Assembly (NCBI GenBank): GCA_035541655.1
Contig: DATKMY010000096.1
Location: 1 to 64,000, forward strand
From: CAIWHR01 sp035541655
Lineage (GTDB): Bacteria > Pseudomonadota > Gammaproteobacteria > Burkholderiales > Casimicrobiaceae
Direction: 5' to 3'
Length of the DNA: 64,000 bases
Part shown: in pieces, positions 42,468 through 50,693 of the stretch
How positions within the stretch are numbered: position 1 is the stretch's first letter
Layout of the letters: each line of letters starts with the position of its first letter
The notes under the pieces: model-generated
The model's database searches: none
What the model was told of the DNA's origin: nothing
The model's input: the letters and a program-made list of their open reading frames with translations, nothing else
Program-made: the position numbers and the translations under genes

Positions 42468-43220
42468 TCACTCCATCTTGAATCCGCCGTCGATGCTCCA
42501 CACCTGCCCCGTCACGTAGTCGGCGTACGACGAGGCGAGGAACCACACTGCGTACGCGACCTCCTCAGGTTGCCCGTAGCGTCTGAGCAGAATGCGCGAC
42601 TTGACGTCGGCACCCGACTCTTCGCGCACGTCCTCCGACATTTCGGTCTCGATGACGCCCGGCGCGACGCAGTTTACGTTGATCTTTCGCGGGGCGAGCT
42701 CGACCGCGAGCGAGCGGGTGAAAGCGTTGATCGCGCCCTTGCTCGCGGCGTAATTGGTCTGGCCGCGGCCGCCCTTCTCGCCGGACACCGAGCTGATGTT
42801 GACGATGCGGCCGGCGCGCTGCGCGATCATGTACGGCACAACGGCGCGCGTTACATTGAAGACGCCGGTGACGTTGGTGTCGAGCACGACTGCGACGTCC
42901 TCGTCCTCGAACGCGGACAGCGGATTGTCGCGGATCGTGCCTGCGTTGTTGACGAGGATGTCGATGCGTCCGCAGCGCTCGGCGATGGTCTCGGCGGCCG
43001 CGGCGCACGCTTTGGAGTCGCGGACGTCGACCCGCGCCGCGGCAATCGTGTGCCCTCCCGCGCGACCCGCAGCGATCACAGCGTCGGCGGCGGCGGCATC
43101 GCGATAGAGAAACGTCACGTCCGCGCCTTCGGCGGCGAGCAGCAGCGTGATCGCGCGCCCGATCCCCCGGCTGCCGCCGGTGACGATCACCGTCTTGCCC
43201 GCGATTCCAGCGTCGATCAT
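42468..43220 (-). CDS. 3-oxoacyl-ACP reductase, FabG-like SDR
   Basis: The 250-residue short-chain dehydrogenase has the NADPH motif TGGSRGIG, NNAG, a catalytic Ser in NISSVSG (143-144) and Tyr157/Lys161 in YAASK, with the C-terminal TGQVWSIDGG. It reduces 3-ketoacyl-ACP to 3-hydroxyacyl-ACP. It lies 14 bases after the FabL-like gene and 14 bases before the ACP gene on the minus strand. Confidence 0.93.
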   Translation of the reverse strand: MIDAGIAGKTVIVTGGSRGIGRAITLLLAAEGADVTFLYRDAAAADAVIAAGRAGGHTIAAARVDVRDSKACAAAAETIAERCGRIDILVNNAGTIRDNPLSAFEDEDVAVVLDTNVTGVFNVTRAVVPYMIAQRAGRIVNISSVSGEKGGRGQTNYAASKGAINAFTRSLAVELAPRKINVNCVAPGVIETEMSEDVREESGADVKSRILLRRYGQPEEVAYAVWFLASSYADYVTGQVWSIDGGFKME

Positions 43221-43234
43221 CGGTTCGCCCCGCT

Positions 43235-43993
43235 CTAGCCCGAGATCGCGAAGCCGCCGTCGACCACGAGCGTGTGCCCGTTGATCATCGCCGCTTCCGG
43301 TAGGCAGAGAAGGTAGATCGCATCGGCAACGGCGTCCGTGGTGAGCCTGGTGCCGGCGGGGTTGCGCCGCGCGAAGTCGGCGAGCAGCTCCTCGCGATTG
43401 GGGAAATAGGCGAGGGCATCGGTGTCGACGACCCCGGCGCTCACCACGTTAACGCGGATTCCGCGCGGACCCAGCTCCTGCGCGAGCGCGCGCGCGAGCG
43501 ATTCGAGCGCAGCCTTCGATGCGCCTATGAACCCGTAGCCCGGCATCGCCCGCTGCGCGCCAAGAGACGACAACGCGACCACGCGCGCGCCTTCCGCCAT
43601 CAGCGGCAGCGCGCGCTGCACGAGCAGATTCAGCGCGAGCGCGTTGGTCTCCATGCACCAGCGAAAGTGCTTCAGCGTCATTTCGACGGTCGGCTTGAGC
43701 ACGCCGGACGCCGCGTTGCTCACGAGAATATCGAGGCGCTCGAAGTGCTTGCCGAACTCGGCGAAGATCTCGTCGACCGAATCGGGGACGCCCACGCTGC
43801 CCTGGATCGCGACGGCCCGGCGCCCCAGCGCGCGAATCTCGGCGCAGAGCGCGTCCGCTTGATCGGCACTGTTGTAGTAATTCGCCGCGACGTCGCAACC
43901 GGCGCGCGCGAGCTTGAGCGCGGTCGCCCGCCCGATGCCTCGCGCGGCACCGGTGACGAGCGCGACTTTGCCGGCCAACGCCGCAGACATCAT
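43235..43993 (-). CDS. Enoyl-ACP reductase, FabL-like SDR
   Basis: The 252-residue SDR resembles Bacillus FabL (enoyl-ACP reductase III). Shared features are VSNAASGVLKP, LSSLGAQRAMPGYGFIGASKAALE with the Tyr153-x6-Lys160 spacing typical of enoyl reductases, and VDTDALAYFPNREELL, which is nearly diagnostic. The C-terminus reads INGHTLVVDGG. It would saturate the double bond made by the dehydratase, completing the elongation cycle. A plain ketoreductase role is possible, but the Tyr-x6-Lys spacing argues against it. Two adjacent ATG codons begin it. Confidence 0.85.
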   Translation of the reverse strand: MMSAALAGKVALVTGAARGIGRATALKLARAGCDVAANYYNSADQADALCAEIRALGRRAVAIQGSVGVPDSVDEIFAEFGKHFERLDILVSNAASGVLKPTVEMTLKHFRWCMETNALALNLLVQRALPLMAEGARVVALSSLGAQRAMPGYGFIGASKAALESLARALAQELGPRGIRVNVVSAGVVDTDALAYFPNREELLADFARRNPAGTRLTTDAVADAIYLLCLPEAAMINGHTLVVDGGFAISG

Positions 43994-44032
43994 GGGTGCC
44001 GTTTCCCGAAAACCGCCATTTTAACCTGTCCG

Positions 44033-45121
44033 TCAAGGCGGCCCGACCTGAGCACGCCTCGCGCGGAGCAGCCGTTGAGCCTCGAGTGTCCAGTGCTTCT
44101 TGACGCTGTACCAGACGTCGGCCGCCCACAGCGTAGCGTACCCCGCGCGCTCGCCCGGGCGCTCCGAGTCGGGCTGGTCCGGGGTGTATGCGTCGATCCA
44201 GGCACGCGCGACGGGATCGCCGGCGAGAGGTCCCGTGATCGGCACCGTGAGGTGGTTGTAGACGAACGGCAGCGGAACGCTGCGGACTGCCGCTGTGCCG
44301 TTGTGCCGGAACTCCGTGGTCGCGTTGATTCCCGGAAGCGTCCACGCGAGGGAGTCGAGCCCGACCGAGAAGCCGGTGAACTCGGCGACGCTGTCCGGGA
44401 TCGTGTGCACTTTGTCGGCCATGCTCCACTGGTTGGGGAGCAGCAGCGCGGCGCCACCTGCCGCGACGACCGAGACATATGAAAGCGTGAGGCCGACCAC
44501 CGGCTGCTCGGCGCCCGTCAGCGGGTCCACGATCGTCGTGCGGGGGAGCGCCTGTCCGGCATAGGGATCCCAGACGGGGACCTCCGGGGCGTAGCGGCCC
44601 GCGAGCTCGTAGAGCACCTTGATCGCCTGGATTCCTCCCTGGCTGTGGCCGATCATCATCGGCCGCATGCCGTCGCGCTCGTAGTACCACGCGAGGAGCC
44701 CCGCGATCTTCGCGCTGTCCTCGTAGGGACTCATCGACCAGCTTCGATCGCCCGGGCTCCGGATGCTCATCTCGGGGTAGCCCATGCCGACGAGAAAGCG
44801 CCCGGTGGAGGCCATGATGCGATCGGTGAAGGCAACGCCGCCGTGCAGCAGCACAATGCGAGGCGCCGGCGCGCGGGACAGCGTCGCCGCGACGTCGTTT
44901 TCGGAGACGTGCTCGGGGTCGAGCGCAAGGATTCGCTCTTCGAGGGCCGGATCGATCGCGAGCGAGCGCAGCACGCTCTGTGGCGCGGGAGGAGCCGAGG
45001 TAGCGGGCGGCGCTGCGTCTGCGCGCGCCGTGCAGCCGAGGACCGCCAGCGTGGCGATCGCGAGCGCGAGCCTTCGGCCACTCGCTCGCGCAACGATGTG
45101 CGTCCCGAGGAGACTTCTCAT
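44033..45121 (-). CDS. Exported or lipoprotein alpha/beta hydrolase (paralogue 1)
   Basis: The 362-residue protein starts with a signal sequence ending LAVLGC, so Cys30 may be lipidated, followed by an Ala/Pro-rich linker. The hydrolase domain has the oxyanion region LLHGG, the nucleophile elbow IGHSQGG (Ser160), and a C-terminus ADVWYSVKKHWTLEAQRLL. It resembles lipase/esterase-like enzymes; the substrate is unknown. The ATG at 45121 overlaps the acyltransferase stop (ATGA). It is paralogous to the hydrolase at 46419-47414, sharing the DP.RI....V...L.R.PAPRI pattern, GHSQGG and the DxWYSVKK end. Confidence 0.87.
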   Translation of the reverse strand: MRSLLGTHIVARASGRRLALAIATLAVLGCTARADAAPPATSAPPAPQSVLRSLAIDPALEERILALDPEHVSENDVAATLSRAPAPRIVLLHGGVAFTDRIMASTGRFLVGMGYPEMSIRSPGDRSWSMSPYEDSAKIAGLLAWYYERDGMRPMMIGHSQGGIQAIKVLYELAGRYAPEVPVWDPYAGQALPRTTIVDPLTGAEQPVVGLTLSYVSVVAAGGAALLLPNQWSMADKVHTIPDSVAEFTGFSVGLDSLAWTLPGINATTEFRHNGTAAVRSVPLPFVYNHLTVPITGPLAGDPVARAWIDAYTPDQPDSERPGERAGYATLWAADVWYSVKKHWTLEAQRLLRARRAQVGPP

Positions 45122-46422
45122 CGGCATCCTGCACTCAATCCACGGACCCGCTCGATGATCGCGGAGCCGATGGCATCGACGGTCTGCGCCGTGAACGCCG
45201 TGGTCCGGTAGGAGATCCCCGCCTGCAGGACGCCCGCGCGCGTCGTGACCGCGACGACGAGCGGCGCGAGCGGGCCCGTCGATACTGCGCGCACGTATTC
45301 GGGAGGCGGCGTGGTTCCGCCTGCCTCCTTCCACAACGGCTCGACGTTCACCATCGTCACCGCGCCCCACGTCGGATAGTGCTTCGCGTGAAAGCCCTGT
45401 TGCTGCGCGAGGGACAGAAAGCGCCACACGGCGCCGATCGCGCCGATCGCGATCAGTGTCTGCATGTAGAGCTTCTCGCTCTTGACGCGTGCGGTCTCCG
45501 CGTGAATGTCGCGGGCGAGCGCTTCGAGCTCGATCCCCGGCGGCAGCGGATGTCCGACCCGGAACGAGCTCAGGAACTGCCCGAACGTCGTCACCGCGTC
45601 GTAGCCGAAGTCGTGCCGCACATTGACGATTGACGCGACCGCGAGCTCGCGCCGGCGCTGCCCCGCCGGACGCTCACCGACGACGGGCTCGAGCGCCAGC
45701 AGCAGGATCGCCATCAGCAGGTCGTTGACGGTGACGCTCCACGCCTTCGCGGCGCGCGCGAGCGCGGCGAATTCCTGCACGTCGAGCCGGTAGCACGCGA
45801 AGCCGTTGCGCGGGTCCGCGCCGCCGGGGTAGCGCGCCCGAATCGAGCGCCGGGCGCTCGCGGCCATGTCGCCGATTCGGCGAAGGCCGCGGAGCGCAGC
45901 GCCCGGAAACCGGCGGAACAGGCGGCCCGCGGTGGCCGGGTACCGCCGTAGCGGCGCACGCGCGCAAGCCCGACCGTTCCCCTCGTAAGCGGCCCACAGG
46001 CCATGCATCAGGATAACGATCGAGTCGGCCGCGGCGACGACATGATCGTAGGTGAGCGCAAGAATGAACGAAGTCCCGGCGTCGATTGCGATGAAACGGA
46101 ACGGATTGAACGAGCCTTCATCGGGAAATCGCATGTTCAGCTCGCGCTCGATCTCGCGCCGCAGCGCCTCCAGCGGGTCGTCGCCGCCCGCCACGACAGC
46201 GAGCGGACTGCGCGCCGGTCCTCCGGCATACTCGAAGCGCTTGCGCTTCGCGTCCAGCACGAGGCCCGTTAGGCCGAGCGCCTCGCACTCGGCGTCGATC
46301 ACCGCCGACAGGCGCGCCGCGTCGAGCGGGCGATCGATGCGCATCGCATGGACGGCGTTATAGGGGTGCAGCGCTCGCCAGCGCAGCATCGCTGCCTGGA
46401 ACAGGTTGAGCCGCCCTTTCAC
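45118..46422 (-). CDS. Condensation-domain/WS-DGAT-like acyltransferase
   Basis: The 434-residue protein appears to have the CoA-dependent acyltransferase fold of NRPS condensation, PapA and wax-ester synthase proteins: an N-terminal lobe beginning LNLFQAAMLRWRALHPYNAVHAMRI, a central motif, then a C-terminal lobe with RRRELAVASIVNVRHDFG and WGAVTMVNVEPLW. The usual HHxxxDG is degenerate. DHVVAAADS keeps one His (127), with Asp at 133 displaced. It likely joins an acyl group to an alcohol or amine. It starts with GTG overlapping the preceding stop (GTGA). The family assignment is by motif only. Confidence 0.72.
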   Translation of the reverse strand: MKGRLNLFQAAMLRWRALHPYNAVHAMRIDRPLDAARLSAVIDAECEALGLTGLVLDAKRKRFEYAGGPARSPLAVVAGGDDPLEALRREIERELNMRFPDEGSFNPFRFIAIDAGTSFILALTYDHVVAAADSIVILMHGLWAAYEGNGRACARAPLRRYPATAGRLFRRFPGAALRGLRRIGDMAASARRSIRARYPGGADPRNGFACYRLDVQEFAALARAAKAWSVTVNDLLMAILLLALEPVVGERPAGQRRRELAVASIVNVRHDFGYDAVTTFGQFLSSFRVGHPLPPGIELEALARDIHAETARVKSEKLYMQTLIAIGAIGAVWRFLSLAQQQGFHAKHYPTWGAVTMVNVEPLWKEAGGTTPPPEYVRAVSTGPLAPLVVAVTTRAGVLQAGISYRTTAFTAQTVDAIGSAIIERVRGLSAGCR

Positions 46423-47414
46423 TGCGTGACGCGTGCCGCATCCAGTCGTCGCCGTGCGCTCAGGCACCAGTTCTTCTTGACGCTGTACCAGATGTCGGCT
46501 GCGTGAATGAGGTTGGTCGTGTCGAGACCGGGCTCCACCGGGACCGCCGCCAACGTGCCGGGGACGTAAGCGTCGATCCACGCCCGCGTAGCCGCGTTCG
46601 TGGCGAGATGCTCGGCGAGCGGCAGCCCGATGTGCGTATAGGTTCCGGGAAGCGTGACGTTGCGCACCGTTGCCGTGCCGATCGCCGTGTAGGGCTCGGA
46701 GCTGCCGAAGTGGCCGGCGACCAGGTCCCAGTCGAGGGAAAAACCGGTGAAGTCGTCGACGCTGTCCGGAATCCGCGAGAGGCGCGAGAGCATCGACCAT
46801 TGCCCGAGGAGGAGCCGCGGCAGCTTGCCCGTCGCGATCGCCGCCGCGTAGCGCATCCGCAAGCCGACGACCGGCTGGATGCTCCCACTGACCGGATCGA
46901 CGATCGCCGTACGCGGCTCCGGGCGATCGGTGAGCGGATTCCATACGTGGATCGCGCCGGAGAACGCGCCGGCGAGGTCGTAGAGCACGCGGATCGCGAG
47001 CATTCCACCCTGGCTGTGCCCGATCAGCACCGGCCGCATTCCCTCGGTCTCGTAGTACCACGCCACCATGCCCGCGAGGCGCTCGCTGTCGGTGAAGCTG
47101 CTCTGCGAGTAGCGTCCGTCGCGCGGATTCCTGATCCTGTCGGCGGGATAGCCCATCGCGATCAGGAACTCGGCGAAGGGATCCATATTGACGATCGGAA
47201 AGCTGCCCTCGAGCAGGATGATCCGCGGCGCGGGGACGCGCGCGAGCACCTCGGTGACGTCGCGTGCGCTGATCCGGCCCGGATCGAGCGCGTCCAGACG
47301 GCGGACGATCCCGGGGTCGACGTCGAGAGTGTGCGTCGCTCCCGCGGGTGACTGGGCGCGTGCGGAAGTCGCGGTGGCGGCGATCGTCGCGGCTGTGAAG
47401 GCGACGACCGACAA
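46419..47414 (-). CDS. Exported alpha/beta hydrolase (paralogue 2)
   Basis: The 331-residue protein has a signal peptide and a hydrolase domain with the GHSQGG elbow (Ser134 from this start), PAPRIILLEGSF, and a C-terminus ADIWYSVKKNWCLSARRRL. It is paralogous to the hydrolase two genes downstream. The start is uncertain. The TTG at 47414 gives an uncharged signal sequence. A CTG at 47468 would overlap the methyltransferase stop (CTGA) and give a better basic n-region; no ATG or GTG is suitably placed. Export suggests action outside the cytoplasm on the operon's lipid product. Confidence 0.82.
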   Translation of the reverse strand: MSVVAFTAATIAATATSARAQSPAGATHTLDVDPGIVRRLDALDPGRISARDVTEVLARVPAPRIILLEGSFPIVNMDPFAEFLIAMGYPADRIRNPRDGRYSQSSFTDSERLAGMVAWYYETEGMRPVLIGHSQGGMLAIRVLYDLAGAFSGAIHVWNPLTDRPEPRTAIVDPVSGSIQPVVGLRMRYAAAIATGKLPRLLLGQWSMLSRLSRIPDSVDDFTGFSLDWDLVAGHFGSSEPYTAIGTATVRNVTLPGTYTHIGLPLAEHLATNAATRAWIDAYVPGTLAAVPVEPGLDTTNLIHAADIWYSVKKNWCLSARRRLDAARVTQ

Positions 47415-47464
47415 GGCCCGCGCTAGTGCGTCGAGGAAGCACGCGTACGCGCCGAACCGGGGCC

Positions 47465-48097
47465 TCAGCCTTGCGGCGGCCGCCGCCGCGGGAGGAATCG
47501 CCCCGACGTTCGCAGATAGCGCGCGTAGGCGTCGCCGTGCACCGCGAGCAGGTGGCGCTCCTCGCTGCGTGCCTTCGCGTTCATCATCGCGAAGTGGATC
47601 GCAGCGACCGCGAGCATGGGCGGCGTGGGGACGATCGCGACCGAGCACAGCATTAGCAGGATGCTGAACGCGTAGATCGGATGCCGAAGGTAGGCGAAGA
47701 AGCCGTCGGTGATGAGCGGAGCCCGGGTCGCGACGCCGACGTCCATACGCCAGTCGCTGCCCATCCGCTTCCAGCACCTGATCGTCGCGGCGAGCGCCGC
47801 GACGGCGACGAGCGCCGCGATCCAGCGCAGCGCGCGATACGCGGGCTCGCTTGTTGCGAAGGCCGGGAGCTCGGCGACCTTTGCCGAGTGCGCCAGTGTC
47901 GCCCACGGAATGCCGATCCACGCCGCGACGAGCGCCACCCAGACGATCCAGTTGAGGTTGAAGCGCTCGAAGCGCTGTTCCCCGTCGCTGCCGCGCTTCC
48001 TCCGCAGTGCGCGGCGCACGCGGACGATCATGACGCCGACACCGATCCAGTAGCAAAGAAGCGTGGCAGTCAGCGCCGCGAGGGGCATGTCTTGCAT
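47465..48097 (-). CDS. Isoprenylcysteine carboxyl methyltransferase-like membrane methyltransferase
   Basis: The 210-residue protein has about five membrane helices and the ICMT/phospholipid methyltransferase C-terminal motif: GFFAYLRHPIYAFSILLML (SAM-binding RHP), then KARSEERHLLAVHGDAYARYLRTSGRFLP. The family methylates carboxyl, amine or lipid groups in membranes. As the first gene of the eleven-gene operon it may cap the acyl product as a methyl ester. The ATG at 48097 is chosen; a GTG at 48160 and an ATG at 48088 are alternatives, none with a strong ribosome site. Confidence 0.8.
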   Translation of the reverse strand: MQDMPLAALTATLLCYWIGVGVMIVRVRRALRRKRGSDGEQRFERFNLNWIVWVALVAAWIGIPWATLAHSAKVAELPAFATSEPAYRALRWIAALVAVAALAATIRCWKRMGSDWRMDVGVATRAPLITDGFFAYLRHPIYAFSILLMLCSVAIVPTPPMLAVAAIHFAMMNAKARSEERHLLAVHGDAYARYLRTSGRFLPRRRPPQG

Positions 48098-48241
48098 CGC
48101 GTTCGAGAGGGTCTGGGCGCACGAAGGCGTCGCGAACGTAGGAGAAGAGCACTGTGTCACCCCGACCGGGAGGTCGGCGCACCCTCAATTATGCCAGCGT
48201 CGTGCCGGAGTTGCCGCGCGGGCGGCCATCGGGGCCTCCGA

Positions 48242-48247
48242 TATAAT
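48242..48247 (+). promoter_or_regulatory. -10 element of the O-antigen ligase-like gene
   Basis: TATAAT lies within an 18-base block (48234-48251) identical to the block before msbA. It lies 27 bases before the GTG at 48274. No convincing -35 hexamer is visible. Confidence 0.55.
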
Positions 48248-48273
48248 CGCGGGCCAAGGAAGCGGCGACTTCG

Positions 48274-49596
48274 GTGGGCTTCCGCTTTCCCGGATCACCT
48301 CGCCAGATGCTCGATCGTCGCTCTCTCGCCCGCGCCGCCGGGGGCTTTCCTACCGCCGCGACGACCGCTCCGCGGTGGTCTCGCGCAGCCGCCGAGGACG
48401 TCGTTCGCTGGCTGGTCGTCGTCCTGGGGTTGTCGATCCCCGTGTCGGTGGTCGCCGACAACGTCCTGCTCTCGATCATCGGTGGCGCCTGGATTTTCGG
48501 CGGCGGGTATCGAGAGAAGCTCGACGCGATCCGCGCGAATCCGGTGGCGCTTGCGGCGATCGCGCTCTTCGCGCTCTACCTCGCGGGGACGCTCTACTCG
48601 GTCGGCAGCGATTCGGACGTGCTGATGACCGTCTCGAAGGGGGCGCGCCTGCTGCTGATCCCGGCCCTGATTCCGCTGATGCGAGACGTTCGGTGGCGGC
48701 GGCGGGGTCTCGCCGCGTTCCAGGCGTCGATGATTGTCACGCTGGTCATCTCGTATCTCATCTGGTCCGGCGTGATGCCACCCACCGTGCTGCTCAAGGG
48801 GACGCCGGACGATCCGGTCGCTTTCAAGGCGCACATCACGCACAACGTCTTCATGGCGTTCACCGCCTTCCTGTTCGCGCTCGCGGCCGTCGATGCGAGA
48901 ACACGCCGCGCGCGGATCGTGCTGGGACTGCTCTGCACGGCTGCTGTCGTCAACGTGCTGGTCATGGTTCCCGGACGCACCGGCCATATCGTGTTCGCCG
49001 TGCTGTTCGCCTACTTCCTCTATCGGCAGTTCGGCGCCAAGGGGTTCGCGCTCGCGATCGGCGCGCTCGCCGCGCTGGCCGTCGTCGTGTTCCTGTCTCC
49101 CGACACGATGCTGCACAAGCGAATCACGCTCGCCGACGACGAGTTGCAGCAGTGGCGCTCGGGCGCCCCTCCCGATCTCCGGAACTCGGTCGGATTGCGG
49201 CTCGAGATGCTGCGCAACACGATCGAGGTGATTCGCGACAACCCGATACTCGGGGTGGGCACCGGAGGGTTCGGCAAGGCGTACGCGGAGCTCGCGAACC
49301 GGACCGGCGACACGCTCACCAAGAATCCGCACAACGAGTTCCTGATGATCGTCGCGCAGTTCGGCCTGGCGGGATTCGTCGTGCTCGTCTGCGTGTTCGG
49401 GACGCAATGGTGGGCGGCGGCGCGCCTCCCCGAGCGCTCCGATCAGACGGCGGCGCGAGCGCTGGTCATCACGATGGTCGTCGCGAGCGTTCTCTCCTCG
49501 ACGCTCATCGATCACGCGGAAGGTGTCTTCTTCGTCTACATGAGCGCGCTGCTGTTCGCGGGCTACGAAGGCTTGCCGGCGCGCCGCCGGCAATGA
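48274..49596 (+). CDS. O-antigen ligase/polymerase family membrane protein
   Basis: The 440-residue protein has about ten membrane helices and the Wzy_C/WaaL family layout. A large periplasmic loop contains LRLEMLRNTIEVIRDNPILGVGTGGFGKAYAE and KNPHNEFLMIVAQFGLAGFVVLV, including the conserved His. It probably ligates a glycan to lipid A-core or polymerises repeat units. The GTG at 48274 is given; an ATG at 48307 is an alternative. It is coupled to the following GT9 gene (ATGA overlap), supporting an LPS role. Confidence 0.9.
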   Translation: MGFRFPGSPRQMLDRRSLARAAGGFPTAATTAPRWSRAAAEDVVRWLVVVLGLSIPVSVVADNVLLSIIGGAWIFGGGYREKLDAIRANPVALAAIALFALYLAGTLYSVGSDSDVLMTVSKGARLLLIPALIPLMRDVRWRRRGLAAFQASMIVTLVISYLIWSGVMPPTVLLKGTPDDPVAFKAHITHNVFMAFTAFLFALAAVDARTRRARIVLGLLCTAAVVNVLVMVPGRTGHIVFAVLFAYFLYRQFGAKGFALAIGALAALAVVVFLSPDTMLHKRITLADDELQQWRSGAPPDLRNSVGLRLEMLRNTIEVIRDNPILGVGTGGFGKAYAELANRTGDTLTKNPHNEFLMIVAQFGLAGFVVLVCVFGTQWWAAARLPERSDQTAARALVITMVVASVLSSTLIDHAEGVFFVYMSALLFAGYEGLPARRRQ

Positions 49597-50693
49597 GCTC
49601 GCCGAAATCGGTCCTCGTCGTTTCGCTGCGCTATTTCGGCGATCTGCTGCTCACGACACCGCTCATCCGCGCGATCGCGCGCGGGTTCGATGGCGCAGGG
49701 GTCGACGTGTTGATCACCGAGGGCGCCGCCCCCATGCTCGAAGGCAACCCGGACGTGAGGAGCATCCTCACCGTCTCGCCGCGGCCGACCTTCGCCGAGA
49801 ATGCGGCGCTCGTGCGGCGCCTGTGGCGCCGCTACGATCTCGCGGTGATCGCCGAAACCGGCGACCGCCCCCATCTCTACGGCCTCTTCGCGGCGTCGGA
49901 GCGCGCCGGACTCGTCCCGCCGGAACCGTCGGCGCGCTGGTGGAAGGCGGCGCTACTCGGTCGAAGCGTCGTGTTCGCGCGACACGAGCGGCGGATCGAC
50001 GCCTATCGGCGCCTCGCCGAGTCGCTGGGGCTGCCGTTCGTCGCGCAACCGGTCGTGCCAACGGCGGGCGGCACGGCCGCCGAATGGAGGGCGCATCTCG
50101 GACTCGAAGACGCGCGCGATGCGTACGCGGTCGTCAACGTCGCGCCGCGCTTTCGCTACAAGCGCTGGCACGTGCGAGGCTGGTGCGCGCTCCTCGAGTG
50201 GCTGCACGCGCGCGGAATGCGGATCGTCGTCTCGGGCGGAGATGCGCCCGGGGAGCGCGCATACGTGCGCGAGCTCCTCGCCGAGAGCGCGGTGCCGACG
50301 ATCGACGCCGGCGGCCGCCTGGGGTTCGGCGAGACCGCCGATCTGCTGCGGGGTGCCTCGCTCTACGTCGGGCCGGACACGGCGACCTCGCACCTCGCCG
50401 CCGCGTGCGGAACGCCATCGGTGGTGCTGTTCGGCCCGACCGATCCGCGGATCTGGGGTCCGATCCCGCGCGGCGGGCTCGCCACGCGCTACATTGCGGT
50501 CGCCGCGTCACAACGGCGCGGCAACGTGCTGCTGCTGCAGGAGCCCTCGCTCTCGTGCGTGCCGTGCCAGCGCGAAGGCTGCGAGCGCCATCGCGAGAGC
50601 TTCAGCGCCTGCCTCGACGCGCTTCCCGCGACCTCCGTGATCGAGGCGGCGCAGACGCTTCTCAGCCGATCCGGCGCTTCAGCGCGGACCTGA
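49593..50693 (+). CDS. Glycosyltransferase family 9 (heptosyltransferase) protein
   Basis: The 366-residue GT-B fold enzyme of the ADP-heptose:LPS heptosyltransferase family has an N-terminal VLVVSLRYFGDLLLTTPLIRAI, mid-protein VVNVAPRFRYKRW, and the nucleotide-binding LYVGPDTATSHLAAACGTPSVVLFGPTDPRIWGP. The late SCVPCQREGC cluster has cysteines also seen in RfaQ-type proteins. It likely adds heptose to LPS core. Its 3' end overlaps the convergent GT2 gene by 32 bases. Confidence 0.93.
   Translation: MSSPKSVLVVSLRYFGDLLLTTPLIRAIARGFDGAGVDVLITEGAAPMLEGNPDVRSILTVSPRPTFAENAALVRRLWRRYDLAVIAETGDRPHLYGLFAASERAGLVPPEPSARWWKAALLGRSVVFARHERRIDAYRRLAESLGLPFVAQPVVPTAGGTAAEWRAHLGLEDARDAYAVVNVAPRFRYKRWHVRGWCALLEWLHARGMRIVVSGGDAPGERAYVRELLAESAVPTIDAGGRLGFGETADLLRGASLYVGPDTATSHLAAACGTPSVVLFGPTDPRIWGPIPRGGLATRYIAVAASQRRGNVLLLQEPSLSCVPCQREGCERHRESFSACLDALPATSVIEAAQTLLSRSGASART

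Noticed and set aside
37228..48097. Aryl-polyene (xanthomonadin/APE) gene cluster
   Set aside because: The paired ketosynthases, ACP, dehydratase and acyltransferase are reminiscent, but the ammonia lyase, AMP ligase, LolA, MMPL exporter and DUF3261 genes are missing, and an enoyl reductase is present.
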